Part shown: positions 34,432-42,712 of the stretch, piece by piece
How positions within the stretch are numbered: position 1 is the first letter of the stretch
Layout: every line of letters begins with the position of its first letter
From: an uncultured Clostridia bacterium
GTDB lineage: Bacteria > Bacillota > Clostridia > Oscillospirales > CAG-272
Assembly (NCBI GenBank): GCA_946410595.1
Contig: CAMKAU010000006.1
Location: 1 to 53,606 of the forward strand
DNA length: 53,606 bases
Direction of reading: 5' to 3'
Program-made: the position numbers and the translations under genes
Notes under the pieces: model-generated
Seen by the model: only the letters and a program-made list of their open reading frames with translations
The model's database searches: none
What the model was told of the DNA's origin: nothing

Positions 34432-35691
34432 TCAGTTTGCGCGTCTCGCCGCGGAAAGGAGGACGGCACAGTCGTCGCGCCGCAGCGTTTCCCCGGCGGC
34501 AAAGGATCCGCCGGTCGGCAGCAGGAGCCCGCAGGAGAGGGCAAAGCCGAGCGCCGCGCCTTCCCCGGACGCTCCCCCTTCTGCGGAGGCGGGAACGGAG
34601 GCGAGGCCGAAGACGCGCGCGCACATCACCGCGGCCTCCGCGCGGCTGATCGGGCCGTTCGGATCAAGGAGACGTTCGTTTTCCGCGCTCGGCTCCAAAA
34701 AGCCGGCAAAAAGCGCCGTGCAGACGGCGGGGAGATACTTTTGCGGGATCTCGCCGCTATCGTCGAAGACGGAGACGGCTTCCTTCCGGTAAAGCGAGGT
34801 GTCGATCCCGGCGGCGGCGAGGCAGCTTGCGACGAACTCCGCGCGCGAGACGGTCTTTTCCGGCTCAAAATAGAGCGCGCCGCCGACGGAGGACGCCTGC
34901 ATATACCCGTTTGCGCACGCGCTCACAGCGGCGCTTTCCTTGCCCGTACCGGTCATATCCGTGAGAGAAATGCCGGACTTGTTTTTCGCGATGCGGATAT
35001 TCACGGTCGCCACTTTGCTGTAATTGCCGTATTCGTCGCGCACGACGTAGGAAAAACTGTCTTTCCCGGTATAATTCTTGTTCGGGGTGTAGCGGAAGTC
35101 CCCGCTTTCTGCGTCAAAAAGCTCCAGCGTTCCTTTTGCGGGCGCTTTGACGATGCGGTAGGTGAGGCCGTCGTTTTCCGGATCGCTTGCGGGCAGATGG
35201 GAGGAAACGGGAACGCCGCGGAAGGTCTCAAGGGAAGCGAGCGCCCCCTCGGGCGACGCGGCGGGTGCCTCGTTGATCCGGTCAAGGAAGATCAGCGAGC
35301 AGGTCAGGTCGGTCTGCGCGTACTCCTCCGGGAGGGAGAAGGTAAAGGAGGAAGACGGCACCCCGTCGTCCGCCGCGCGGAAGGAGAGATATTTCAGCAT
35401 ACTCCGGCGGATCGTCCGGCCTTCCGTCAGCCGCGTATCGCCGAGGTAGAGGGCTCCGTCCTCCGCCGGCGGGAGGGAGGTGATCGTCAGGGAGGAAAAG
35501 TCGGCAAGTCCGACGGCCTGGGAAAAGTCGGTGGGGGTGAACAGAATGTCCGAGCCGGCAAGGCCAGCTTTGACCATCACGAAATCCCCGGCAAGGATGT
35601 CAAGCGCCGGAGAAGGAGTCGCCGCGCCGGCCGGGATCGCCGCCGGGAAACAGAGGGCGAGGGAGAGCAAGAGAGGAAGAAGACGTTTCAT
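34432..35691 (-). CDS. Secreted S-layer-homology protein with cadherin-like repeat
   Basis: 419 aa from ATG 35691 (SD AAGGAGAT; the track start 35772 has no SD). Sec signal peptide ending AIPAGAATP, so exported. A middle beta-sandwich domain (residues ~165-235) with DPENDGLTYRIVKAPAKGTLEL, FRYTPNKNYTGKDSFSYVVRDEYGN is a cadherin/Ig-like ("tandem-95"-type) repeat. The C-terminal part has SLH-like repeats (YFEPEKTVSRAEFVASCL, DPNGPISRAEAAVMCARV and a weaker third one), which would bind cell-wall polymer. Single gene, divergent from cotJ. Likely a surface protein; partner unknown. Confidence 0.82.
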   Translation of the reverse strand: MKRLLPLLLSLALCFPAAIPAGAATPSPALDILAGDFVMVKAGLAGSDILFTPTDFSQAVGLADFSSLTITSLPPAEDGALYLGDTRLTEGRTIRRSMLKYLSFRAADDGVPSSSFTFSLPEEYAQTDLTCSLIFLDRINEAPAASPEGALASLETFRGVPVSSHLPASDPENDGLTYRIVKAPAKGTLELFDAESGDFRYTPNKNYTGKDSFSYVVRDEYGNYSKVATVNIRIAKNKSGISLTDMTGTGKESAAVSACANGYMQASSVGGALYFEPEKTVSRAEFVASCLAAAGIDTSLYRKEAVSVFDDSGEIPQKYLPAVCTALFAGFLEPSAENERLLDPNGPISRAEAAVMCARVFGLASVPASAEGGASGEGAALGFALSCGLLLPTGGSFAAGETLRRDDCAVLLSAARRAN

Positions 35692-35766
35692 AGGGATCTC
35701 CTTTTTCTTTTTTGAATGAATGTACCCATAGTTTGCCCGCCGGACGGGGAAGTATGCGGTCCCGTC

Positions 35767-35793
35767 ACGCAAAAAGGCGCGCGTTCATAAAAT
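35767..35793 (+). promoter_or_regulatory. Possible sporulation-sigma promoter of cotJ operon
   Basis: CATAAAAT (35786-35793) matches the -10 of mother-cell sigma factors (CATAnnnT). An AC lies 17 bp upstream, as in sigma-K promoters. Short motifs, weak evidence. Confidence 0.3.
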
Positions 35794-35830
35794 GAAAACA
35801 GCGGGAAACAATCCCGCAAAAGGAGAAAGT

Positions 35831-36127
35831 ATGCAACGATACGCAAACGACGATCCGCGCACGCCGCTGGAGAGGATCCGGCAAACGGGCGGCGCCCGGA
35901 CGGGCAGGCGGTTCGTCCCGATGGAGGCGGCCGCCGCGGCGGGATCGCCCCAAAACGGCGAAAAAGAGCTCGCGACGCCGCAGGGGTGCGTCCGCGTGCC
36001 CTCGCTTGCCGCGGTCTACGCCCCCCGCCAGTCCTTTGAGGGGATCTATACGCCTCAGCAGGCGCTTGGCGCGGGCACGCTGTTTTCCGGGCTCGACAAA
36101 CCGTTCCGGGGAGGGATGAAAGGATGA
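35831..36127 (+). CDS. cotJA: Spore coat protein CotJA
   Basis: 98 aa from ATG 35831 (SD AAAAGGAGAAAG). The C-terminal part carries the CotJA pattern: Tyr-Pro-rich VYAPRQSFEGIYTPQQALGAGTLFSGLDKPF. The N-terminal half is Arg/Ala/Gly-rich and poorly conserved. CotJA is a small coat component made in the mother cell and acts with CotJB and CotJC. First gene of cotJABC; its stop overlaps the cotJB start (ATGA). Confidence 0.87.
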   Translation: MQRYANDDPRTPLERIRQTGGARTGRRFVPMEAAAAAGSPQNGEKELATPQGCVRVPSLAAVYAPRQSFEGIYTPQQALGAGTLFSGLDKPFRGGMKG

Positions 36128-36390
36128 ATATGGACGCATCTGTCAGCAGAAAAGGGCTACTGGAAGCCCTGCAGGCAGTCGACTTTGCTCTGGTGGAAAC
36201 GCAGCTCTATCTTGACGCATACCCGGACAGCGCGGAAGCGCTGGAGTATTTTTACAAGATGCGCGACGAGAGCGACCGTCTGACCGCCGAATACGAAAAA
36301 CGCTACGGCCCGATCACGCCGATGGCAAACGAAGGAGAAAGCTGGAAATGGATCGAGGGACCGTGGCCCTGGGAAGCGGGAGGAAACTGA
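36124..36390 (+). CDS. cotJB: Spore coat protein CotJB
   Basis: 88 aa. Matches CotJB: LLEALQAVDFALVETQLYLDAYPDSAEALEYF, then a charged helix and YGPITPMANEGESWKWIEGPWPWE, the Trp-rich C-terminus that is the best marker of this family. It is needed with CotJA for CotJC incorporation into the inner coat in Bacillus. Overlaps cotJA by 4 nt and is one base from cotJC, so tightly coupled. Confidence 0.92.
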   Translation: MNMDASVSRKGLLEALQAVDFALVETQLYLDAYPDSAEALEYFYKMRDESDRLTAEYEKRYGPITPMANEGESWKWIEGPWPWEAGGN

Positions 36391-36391
36391 T

Positions 36392-36985
36392 ATGTGGATC
36401 TATATGAAAAAACTGCAATTTCCCGTCCGGATCAAAAACCCGGATCCGCGGTACGCAAAGATCATCATCTCCCAGGTGGGAGGACCGGACGGTGAGCTGG
36501 GCGCCGCCACGCGTTACCTCCAGCAGCGGTATTCGATGCCCTATAACGAGATCGTGGGGATTCTGACGGACGTCGGAACGGAGGAGCTCGCCCATATCGA
36601 GATGGTCTCGGCGATCCTGCATCAGCTTCTCCGCAACGCGAGTATCGAGGAGATCAAAAAGGGCGGCTTTGAGCCCTTCTTTACCGATCATACGACGGGC
36701 GTTTACCCGGCGGCCGCCTCCGGCACGCCCTTTTCCGCGCAGGCGATCGGGGTCAAGGGCGATCTGTTTGCCGATCTGACCGAGGATCTCGCGGCGGAGC
36801 AGAAGGCGCGCGTCACCTATGACAATATTCTCCGTCTTGTTGACGATCCCGACGTGCGGGAGCCGATCAAGTTCCTGCGGGAGCGGGAGATCGTTCACTT
36901 CCAGCGCTTCGGCGACGCGATGCGCATCGCGCAGGACAGAACCGACAGCAAAAACTTTTACGCGATCAATCCGTCCTTCGATTAA
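36392..36985 (+). CDS. cotJC: Spore coat protein CotJC, manganese-catalase family
   Basis: 197 aa. Di-manganese ferritin-like fold: first metal-binding helix EELAHIEMV (ExxH), second helix pair with Glu in EQKARVTYDNIL, and EREIVHFQRFGD (ExxH). YSMPYNEIVGILTDVGTEEL is the typical catalase/CotJC entry. It has all expected metal ligands, so peroxide removal is possible, though it acts as a coat protein. The presence of the whole cotJABC set in an unbroken operon supports endospore formation, or recent loss of it. Confidence 0.95.
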   Translation: MWIYMKKLQFPVRIKNPDPRYAKIIISQVGGPDGELGAATRYLQQRYSMPYNEIVGILTDVGTEELAHIEMVSAILHQLLRNASIEEIKKGGFEPFFTDHTTGVYPAAASGTPFSAQAIGVKGDLFADLTEDLAAEQKARVTYDNILRLVDDPDVREPIKFLREREIVHFQRFGDAMRIAQDRTDSKNFYAINPSFD

Positions 36986-37003
36986 ACCGATCCTTTCGCC
37001 GCA

Positions 37004-37039
37004 CCGCCGGACGCGTTTTCCCGCGTCCGGCGGAGTTTT
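37004..37039 (+). terminator. Terminator of cotJABC
   Basis: 12-bp stem ccgccggacgcg / cgcgtccggcgg with TTTTCC loop. The following T-tract (AGTTTTGG) is short. Confidence 0.72.
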
Positions 37040-37050
37040 GGATAAAAGAC

Positions 37051-37079
37051 TTGCAAAACGGAAAACAATCGTATAAAAT
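37051..37079 (+). promoter_or_regulatory. Promoter of deoD
   Basis: TTGCAA (37051-37056), 17-bp spacer, TAAAAT (37074-37079). Confidence 0.6.
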
Positions 37080-37106
37080 AGATAAAAAAAGAAAAGGAGC
37101 GCTCTT

Positions 37107-37826
37107 ATGGTTTCCTATCCCACCCCTCATATCAACGCCTCGCCCGAGGACTTTGCCGAGACGGTTCTGATGCCGGGCGACCCCCTGCGCTCGGAGTTTA
37201 TCGCCAAAAACTTTCTCACCGGCGCGCGTCTGGTCAACGACGTGCGCGGCGTACACGGTTACACGGGCGAGTGGAAAGGCAAACGCGTCTCCGTGATGGC
37301 AAGCGGGATGGGGATGCCCTCCATCGGCATTTACAGCTGGGAGCTTTACAACGTTTTCGGCGTGCAGAACATCCTGCGGGTCGGCTCCGCCGGCGCGATG
37401 CAGCCGGAGGTCAAGATCCGCGATATCGTCCTCGCGTCCGGCGCTTCCACCAATTCCGCGTACGCTTCCCAGTTCCGCCTGCCGGGCGCGTTTGCGCCGG
37501 TCGCGGATTTCCGCGCGCTCTGCGTTGCCAAAGAGGAAGCGGACAAGCTCGGCGCCAACGTCCACGTCGGCAACGTCCTCTCGAGCGACGTCTTTTATTC
37601 CGACGATCCGGACGCCTCCGCGCGCTTTGCCGCTCTCGGCACCCTGTGCGTGGAAATGGAATCGGCCGCCCTCTATCTCAACGCGGCGAAAGCCCGCAAA
37701 AACGCGCTTGCCATCCTTACGATCTCGGACGAGCTTTACAGCGGCCGCGCCACGTCGGCGGAGGAACGGCAGACGTCTTTTACGATGATGATGGAGACCG
37801 CGCTCAATACGGCGATCCGCCTCTGA
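37107..37826 (+). CDS. deoD: Purine-nucleoside phosphorylase, DeoD type
   Basis: 239 aa. Splits purine (deoxy)nucleosides with phosphate into base and (deoxy)ribose-1-phosphate (hexameric, cytoplasm). Phosphate- and sugar-site motifs: VLMPGDPLRSEFIA, GMGMPSIGIYSWEL, RVGSAGAMQPEVKIRDIVLA, and the base-site VEMESAALYLNAA with TISDELYSG. SD AAAAGGAGCG. It starts the purine cluster that continues with xpt and the nucleoside ABC transporter, so it processes imported nucleosides. A gaaa-loop hairpin follows the stop. Confidence 0.96.
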   Translation: MVSYPTPHINASPEDFAETVLMPGDPLRSEFIAKNFLTGARLVNDVRGVHGYTGEWKGKRVSVMASGMGMPSIGIYSWELYNVFGVQNILRVGSAGAMQPEVKIRDIVLASGASTNSAYASQFRLPGAFAPVADFRALCVAKEEADKLGANVHVGNVLSSDVFYSDDPDASARFAALGTLCVEMESAALYLNAAKARKNALAILTISDELYSGRATSAEERQTSFTMMMETALNTAIRL

Positions 37827-37834
37827 TCCCCCTA

Positions 37835-37862
37835 TATCTGCCCGCCGAAAGGCGGGCAGATA
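37835..37862 (+). terminator. Hairpin after deoD
   Basis: Perfect 12-bp stem tatctgcccgcc / ggcgggcagata around GAAA. No T-tract follows, so it may be a 3'-stabilising or weak terminator hairpin. Confidence 0.5.
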
Positions 37863-37959
37863 CTATATCTTGTGGTGGCGGCGGTCCGCGCCGGAACGTC
37901 TTTGGCGAAAATGCTCAAAAAAAAGACGAAAAACGGGAATTATACTCCCATTTTGTCAC

Positions 37960-37988
37960 TTGAAAAAAAACAGCTTGTATGGTAACAT
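37960..37988 (+). promoter_or_regulatory. Promoter of xpt and the nucleoside transporter operon
   Basis: TTGAAA (37960-37965), 17-bp spacer, TAACAT (37983-37988). No purine-riboswitch core is visible in this leader. Confidence 0.5.
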
Positions 37989-38023
37989 AAAGACGAGTTA
38001 TTTCTCTGTCGAGAGGTGCCGAT

Positions 38024-38599
38024 ATGGAGCTGATGGAAAAACGCATAGCCGAGCAGGGCCGCGTGCTTCCCGGGGATATTCTGAAAGTCGACAGTTTTCT
38101 CAACCACCAGATCGACGTCCCGCTGCTTTCCGCCGCGGGCGAAGAGTTTTATAACGCATACCGCGCGTGCAAGGTGAACAAGATTTTGACCATCGAGGCC
38201 TCCGGCATCGGGATCGCTTGTCTGACCGCGCGCTTTTTTGATTGTCCCGTCGTGTTTGCGAAGAAAAAGGTCGGACGCAACTCCGACGACGAGTTCTTTA
38301 CCTCGTCCTGCTTCTCTTATACCAAGATGCAGACCTGCGAGATTTCCGTTTCCAAGCTCTATCTTTCCCCGGAGGACCGCATCCTCCTGATCGACGATTT
38401 TCTTGCCGAGGGCAACGCTCTTGCCGCGCTGATCGATATCGTAAAGCAAGCGGGCGCGGAGGTGGTCGGCTGCGGGATCGTCGTGGAGAAGGCGTATCAG
38501 AGCGGCGGCGACCGGATCCGCGGGATGGGATACCGCGTGGAATCTCTTGCCCGTATCCGGTCGATGAGCCCGGAGGGCGGCATCGAGTTCTGTTCCTGA
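38024..38599 (+). CDS. xpt: Xanthine phosphoribosyltransferase
   Basis: 191 aa. Converts xanthine plus PRPP to XMP for purine salvage (cytoplasm). Type-I phosphoribosyltransferase with the PRPP loop ILLIDDFLAEGNAL. The Xpt-specific N-terminal FLNHQIDVPLL and the TIEASGIGIA and FAKKKVGR segments match the Bacillus enzyme, which is also ~190 aa. SD GAGAGGTGCC. It lies 55 nt ahead of the nucleoside-binding lipoprotein gene and is probably co-transcribed with it. Confidence 0.94.
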   Translation: MELMEKRIAEQGRVLPGDILKVDSFLNHQIDVPLLSAAGEEFYNAYRACKVNKILTIEASGIGIACLTARFFDCPVVFAKKKVGRNSDDEFFTSSCFSYTKMQTCEISVSKLYLSPEDRILLIDDFLAEGNALAALIDIVKQAGAEVVGCGIVVEKAYQSGGDRIRGMGYRVESLARIRSMSPEGGIEFCS

Positions 38600-38654
38600 C
38601 GGTTTGCACGGGGCGCGTCCCCTGTAAATAAAACTTATTTTTAAGGAGAGAGAT

Positions 38655-39917
38655 ATGCTGAAAAAGGTACTTTCCACCGTTCTTGCTCTGGCGACTGTTC
38701 TGACGCTTTGCTTCGCGTTTGCTTCCTGCAACAATACGGAAACCCCCGCCGGAACCGACACGAAAGACCCGGCGCAGAGCGGAACCGAGGCCACTCCTTC
38801 GGGAAAAACCGTCAAGGTCGGTTTCATCTTCCTGCACGACGACACTTCGACGTATGACAAGAACTTCATGAACGGAGCAAAAGAGGCGCAGCAGGCTCTC
38901 GGCCTGGCCGACGACCAGATCATTTTCAAATATCCGGTCGAGGAAGGCAAGGGCTGCTATGACGCCGCCGCCGATCTCGTCGATCAGGGATGCAACATCG
39001 TGTTCGCCGACTCCTTCGGTCACGAGGAATGGATGATCAAGGCCGCGAAAGAGTTCACCGACGTTCAGTTCTGCCACGCTACCGGCGTGAAGGCGCATAC
39101 CGAAAAGCTTGCTAACTACCACAACGCGTTCGCTTCCATCTACGAAGGCAGATACCTCGCCGGTATCGCCGCGGGTCTGAAGCTCAACGAAATGATCGCC
39201 GCCGGCAAATTCAAAGCGGAAGAGGCCGTGATCGGCTACGTCGGCGCTTTCCCGTATGCGGAAGTCGTTTCCGGCTATACCTCCTTCTTCCTCGGCGCCC
39301 GTTCCGTCTGCCCGACCGCGACGATGCTTGTCGACTTTACCAACTCCTGGTACAGCGTTGACGCCGAGCGAGACGTTGCCGAAACGCTCATCTCCAAAGG
39401 CGCGAAGCTGATCAGCCAGCACGCCGACTCGATGGGCGCTCCCTCCGTCTGCGAGCAGAAGAACGTTCCGAACGTCTTCTACAACGGCGACACTATGTCG
39501 ACCTGCCCGAACACCTATCTGATCGCTTCCCGTATCAACTGGGCTCCTTACTTTGAGTACATGATCAACTGCGTCAAGGAAGGCAAAGCGATCGACACCG
39601 ACTGGACCGGCACGATTGCGACCGGATCTGTCGTTGTGGAAGTCCTTAATGAAAAAGTTGCCGCGGCCGGCACCAAGGAAGCTCTTGAAAAAGCGACCGC
39701 CGATCTGAAGGCCGGCACGCTCCACGTTTTCGATACCAAGACCTTCACCGTTGACGGGAAGGAAGTTACCTCCTATCTTGCCGACGTGGACGACTACGGC
39801 GATTTCAAAGGCGAGACCGAAGTGATCAAGGACGGCTACTTCCACGAGTCTGAGTACCGTTCCGCTCCTTACTTCGATCTCCGGATCGACGGCATCACCG
39901 ATCTGAGCAAGCAATAA
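38655..39917 (+). CDS. BmpA/Med-family nucleoside-binding lipoprotein
   Basis: 420 aa. Lipobox FASC (Cys ~25), followed by a Thr/Pro-rich linker and the PnrA-like type-I periplasmic-binding fold (VKVGFIFLHDDTSTYDKNFMNGAKEA onward; FADSFGHEEWMIKAAKEF; EGRYLAGIAAGLK; ISQHADSMGAP). This family captures purine nucleosides outside the membrane and hands them to NupOPQ-type permeases, which are encoded right downstream. Low-degeneracy codons suggest high expression. Two hairpins separate it from the ATPase gene, as often for binding proteins made in excess. Confidence 0.93.
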   Translation: MLKKVLSTVLALATVLTLCFAFASCNNTETPAGTDTKDPAQSGTEATPSGKTVKVGFIFLHDDTSTYDKNFMNGAKEAQQALGLADDQIIFKYPVEEGKGCYDAAADLVDQGCNIVFADSFGHEEWMIKAAKEFTDVQFCHATGVKAHTEKLANYHNAFASIYEGRYLAGIAAGLKLNEMIAAGKFKAEEAVIGYVGAFPYAEVVSGYTSFFLGARSVCPTATMLVDFTNSWYSVDAERDVAETLISKGAKLISQHADSMGAPSVCEQKNVPNVFYNGDTMSTCPNTYLIASRINWAPYFEYMINCVKEGKAIDTDWTGTIATGSVVVEVLNEKVAAAGTKEALEKATADLKAGTLHVFDTKTFTVDGKEVTSYLADVDDYGDFKGETEVIKDGYFHESEYRSAPYFDLRIDGITDLSKQ

Positions 39918-39931
39918 CCAGTTCTCTCCGG

Positions 39932-39965
39932 TTGAGGCGGAGCATTCTGCTCCGCCTCAACTTTC
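39932..39965 (+). terminator. Partial terminator after the nucleoside-binding protein gene
   Basis: 13-bp stem ttgaggcggagca / tgctccgcctcaa, then CTTTCCGTTTTCTTTT. Likely lets through only part of transcription. Confidence 0.65.
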
Positions 39966-39982
39966 CGTTTTCTTTTGAAACG

Positions 39983-40005
39983 CGCCCTGACGGTCCGTCA
40001 GGGCG
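39983..40005 (+). other. Second hairpin before the ABC ATPase gene
   Basis: Perfect 10-bp stem cgccctgacg / cgtcagggcg with a 3-nt loop, about 20 nt before the SD. Possible RNA-stability or processing element. Confidence 0.5.
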
Positions 40006-40037
40006 GATTTGAGAAAAAAACACAGGAGGATTCCTTC

Positions 40038-41609
40038 ATGGCCAGACCTGCGATCGAACTACGGGGGATCACCAAGACCTTCGGCAGGATCGTTGCCAAT
40101 CAGAACGTTGATCTCAGCGTGAACTACGGGGAGATCCTTTCCATTCTGGGGGAAAACGGCAGCGGAAAGACCACGCTGATGAATATGATCTCCGGCATCT
40201 ATTTCCCGGACGCGGGGCAGATCCTGATCAACGGCAAGGAGGCGGTCATCCGTTCCCCTAAGGACGCGTTCTCTTACGGGATAGGGATGATCCATCAGCA
40301 TTTCAAACTGGTGGACGTTTTTTCCGCGGCGGAAAACATCGTGCTCGGGCACGAAGAAAAAAGGTTCAACAAAAAAACGATCGCCGCCGAGGTGAAAGAG
40401 ATCTGCGACCGGTACGGCTTTGAGGTGGATCCCGATAAAAAGATCTATGAGATGAGCGTCTCGGAAAAGCAGACGGTGGAGATCATCAAGGTCCTTTACC
40501 GGGGTGCTGACATCCTGATCCTTGACGAGCCGACCGCGGTCCTGACGCCGCAGGAGACAGACAAGCTCTTCGCCGTTCTGCGGCGGATGCGCGACGCGGG
40601 GAAGGCGGTCATCATCATCACCCACAAGCTCCACGAGGTCCTCTCGCTCTCCGACCGGGTCACCGTTCTCCGCAAAGGGCGGTACATCGGCACGGTCAAA
40701 ACCGCCGAAACGGACGAAACCGCGCTGACGGAAATGATGGTAGGGAAGAAGGTTTCCCTGAATATCGAACGCAACGACCCAAAAGGATCGGAAAAACGCC
40801 TGGAAGTCAAAGATCTTTCCTGCTTTGACCGCGAGGGCGCGCAGATTTTGCGGGATATCGGGTTTACGGTAAACGGAGGCGAGATCCTGGGGATCGCCGG
40901 GATCGCCGGCTCGGGTCAGCGGGAACTGCTCGAGGCGATCGCCGGCCTGCAAAAGTATCAGCAGGGCGAGATCCTCTACTATGACCCCCGCACGGGAGAG
41001 ACCGAAAGTCTGAAAGATAAAACGCCGCTCCAGATCCGCGAGCTCGGCGTGCGCCTCTCCTTCGTGCCGGAGGACCGGCTCGGGATGGGACTTGTCGGCA
41101 ATATGGATATCGTCGACAATATGATGCTCCGCAGCTACCGGGGCGGCAAGAGCGCCTTCCTTGACCGCAAAAAACCGAAAAACCTGGCGGACGAGATTAT
41201 CGAAGAGCTGGAGGTTTCCACGCCCGGCGTGCATACCCAGGTGCGTAAGCTCTCCGGCGGCAACGTGCAAAAGGTCCTTGTCGGACGTGAGATCGCGGCG
41301 GCGCCTACCGTTTTTATGGCGGCTTATCCCGTCCGCGGACTTGATATCAACTCCTCCTATATGATCTACAATCTGCTCAACCGGCAGAAGGAAAGCGGCG
41401 TGGCGGTCATCTTCGTCGGAGAAGATCTGGACGTTCTGATCGAGCTTTGCGACCGGATCCTTGTGATCGGATCGGGTCAAATCACGGGGCTGGTGGACGC
41501 CCGCCATACGACAAAAGAGGAGATCGGACTTCTGATGACGCGCTCCGTCGTTTCCCCGGCGCCGTCGACCCCCGCGACAGTAAGCGAAAAGGAAGGTGAT
41601 CCGCAATGA
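40038..41609 (+). CDS. nupO: Nucleoside ABC transporter ATP-binding protein (tandem NBD)
   Basis: 523 aa from ATG 40038 (SD AGGAGGA; the track start 39975 lies in the hairpin). Two nucleotide-binding domains. The first has Walker A GENGSGKTTLMN and Walker B ILILDEPTAVL. The second has ITGIAGSGQ-type G-loop (GIAGIAGSGQREL) and a degenerate Walker B, VFMAAYPVRGLD, as is usual in this sugar/nucleoside ABC class (MglA, NupO). Cytoplasmic partner of the two permeases that follow; the stop overlaps the first permease start. Confidence 0.94.
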   Translation: MARPAIELRGITKTFGRIVANQNVDLSVNYGEILSILGENGSGKTTLMNMISGIYFPDAGQILINGKEAVIRSPKDAFSYGIGMIHQHFKLVDVFSAAENIVLGHEEKRFNKKTIAAEVKEICDRYGFEVDPDKKIYEMSVSEKQTVEIIKVLYRGADILILDEPTAVLTPQETDKLFAVLRRMRDAGKAVIIITHKLHEVLSLSDRVTVLRKGRYIGTVKTAETDETALTEMMVGKKVSLNIERNDPKGSEKRLEVKDLSCFDREGAQILRDIGFTVNGGEILGIAGIAGSGQRELLEAIAGLQKYQQGEILYYDPRTGETESLKDKTPLQIRELGVRLSFVPEDRLGMGLVGNMDIVDNMMLRSYRGGKSAFLDRKKPKNLADEIIEELEVSTPGVHTQVRKLSGGNVQKVLVGREIAAAPTVFMAAYPVRGLDINSSYMIYNLLNRQKESGVAVIFVGEDLDVLIELCDRILVIGSGQITGLVDARHTTKEEIGLLMTRSVVSPAPSTPATVSEKEGDPQ

Positions 41610-42712
41610 GCGATACGACCGCTCTGAAGAAGAGCGAAACGAGAGAGCCTCTTTTCCACATCGCGAAGCGCGCGGATATCGTCTGGTGGAAGGCGTGGCT
41701 GATCCGTCTTGCCGCGCTCGCCGCCTCCCTTATCGTTTGCGCCGCGCTTGCCCGGGCTTTGGGCGGGATCGCGCCGCTTGCCTTTTTCCGTTCGATGATC
41801 AGCGGCGCCTTCGGCACCAAGCGCCGCATCTGGAAGCTGTTTTACGAGCTGGCCATCCTGCTCAGCATCTCCCTTGCCGTAACGCCCGCGTTTAAGATGC
41901 GCTTCTGGAATATCGGCGCGGAGGGGCAGGCGCTGATCGGCGGACTGGCCACCGCCGCCTGTATGTACTATTTCGGCGGCAAGATCCCCACGCCCCTGCT
42001 CTTTGTTGTGATGATCGCGGCCAGCATCCTTGCCGGGATGATCTGGGCGGTGATCCCCGCCGTTTTCAAAGCGTTCTGGAACACCAACGAAACGCTCTTT
42101 ACCCTGATGATGAATTACGTGGCGATCCAGCTTGTTACCTTTATGATCAATTTCTGGGTCACAAGCGGCTCCGGCACGCTTCCGCCTATGTCCGAGTACG
42201 CGCTGCCGACGATAGGCAGCAACGCCTGGATTCTTAATATCATCGTGATCGCGGTCCTCACCGTGGCGGTGTATATCTATCTCCGCTTCAGCAAACACGG
42301 CTACGAGCTGTCCGTCGTCGGCGAGAGCGAGAACACCGCGCTTTACGTCGGAATCAACGTCAAAAAGGTCATCATCCGCACGATGCTCCTTTCCGGCGCG
42401 CTCTGCGGCGTGACCGGCCTGCTTCTGGTCGGCGGGACCGACCACACCATCAGCGCCTCCACGGTCGGAGGGCGCGGGTTTACCGCGATCATGGTTTCCT
42501 GGCTCGGGCGTTTCAATCCGATCTTTATGGTGCTGACCTCCTTCCTGCTCGCTTTTCTCGGCGCCGGCGCCAATCAGATTTCCAACGACTATAAAATGAA
42601 CGGCTCCATCTCCGATATCATCACCGCCGTGATCCTCTTTTTCGTCATCGGCTGCGAGTTCTTCATCCAGTACCGGATCGTCCTCTGCAAAAACGGAAAG
42701 GAGGGAAAGTAA
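41606..42712 (+). CDS. nupP: Nucleoside ABC transporter permease 1
   Basis: 368 aa, about 9-10 membrane segments after a cytoplasmic N-terminus. BPD_transp_2 family. Diagnostic segments: FWNIGAEGQALIGGL, NETLFTLMMNYVAIQLV, ESENTALYVGINVKKVIIRTMLLSGALCG, and VGGRGFTAIMVSWLGRFNP. Overlaps nupO by 4 nt and abuts nupQ directly. Together with nupQ it forms the heterodimeric channel of a NupNOPQ-type importer in the cytoplasmic membrane. Confidence 0.93.
   Translation: MSDTTALKKSETREPLFHIAKRADIVWWKAWLIRLAALAASLIVCAALARALGGIAPLAFFRSMISGAFGTKRRIWKLFYELAILLSISLAVTPAFKMRFWNIGAEGQALIGGLATAACMYYFGGKIPTPLLFVVMIAASILAGMIWAVIPAVFKAFWNTNETLFTLMMNYVAIQLVTFMINFWVTSGSGTLPPMSEYALPTIGSNAWILNIIVIAVLTVAVYIYLRFSKHGYELSVVGESENTALYVGINVKKVIIRTMLLSGALCGVTGLLLVGGTDHTISASTVGGRGFTAIMVSWLGRFNPIFMVLTSFLLAFLGAGANQISNDYKMNGSISDIITAVILFFVIGCEFFIQYRIVLCKNGKEGK

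Noticed and set aside
37863-38023. Purine riboswitch before xpt
   Set aside because: The gene context fits, but the conserved purine-aptamer loops and junction are not present.
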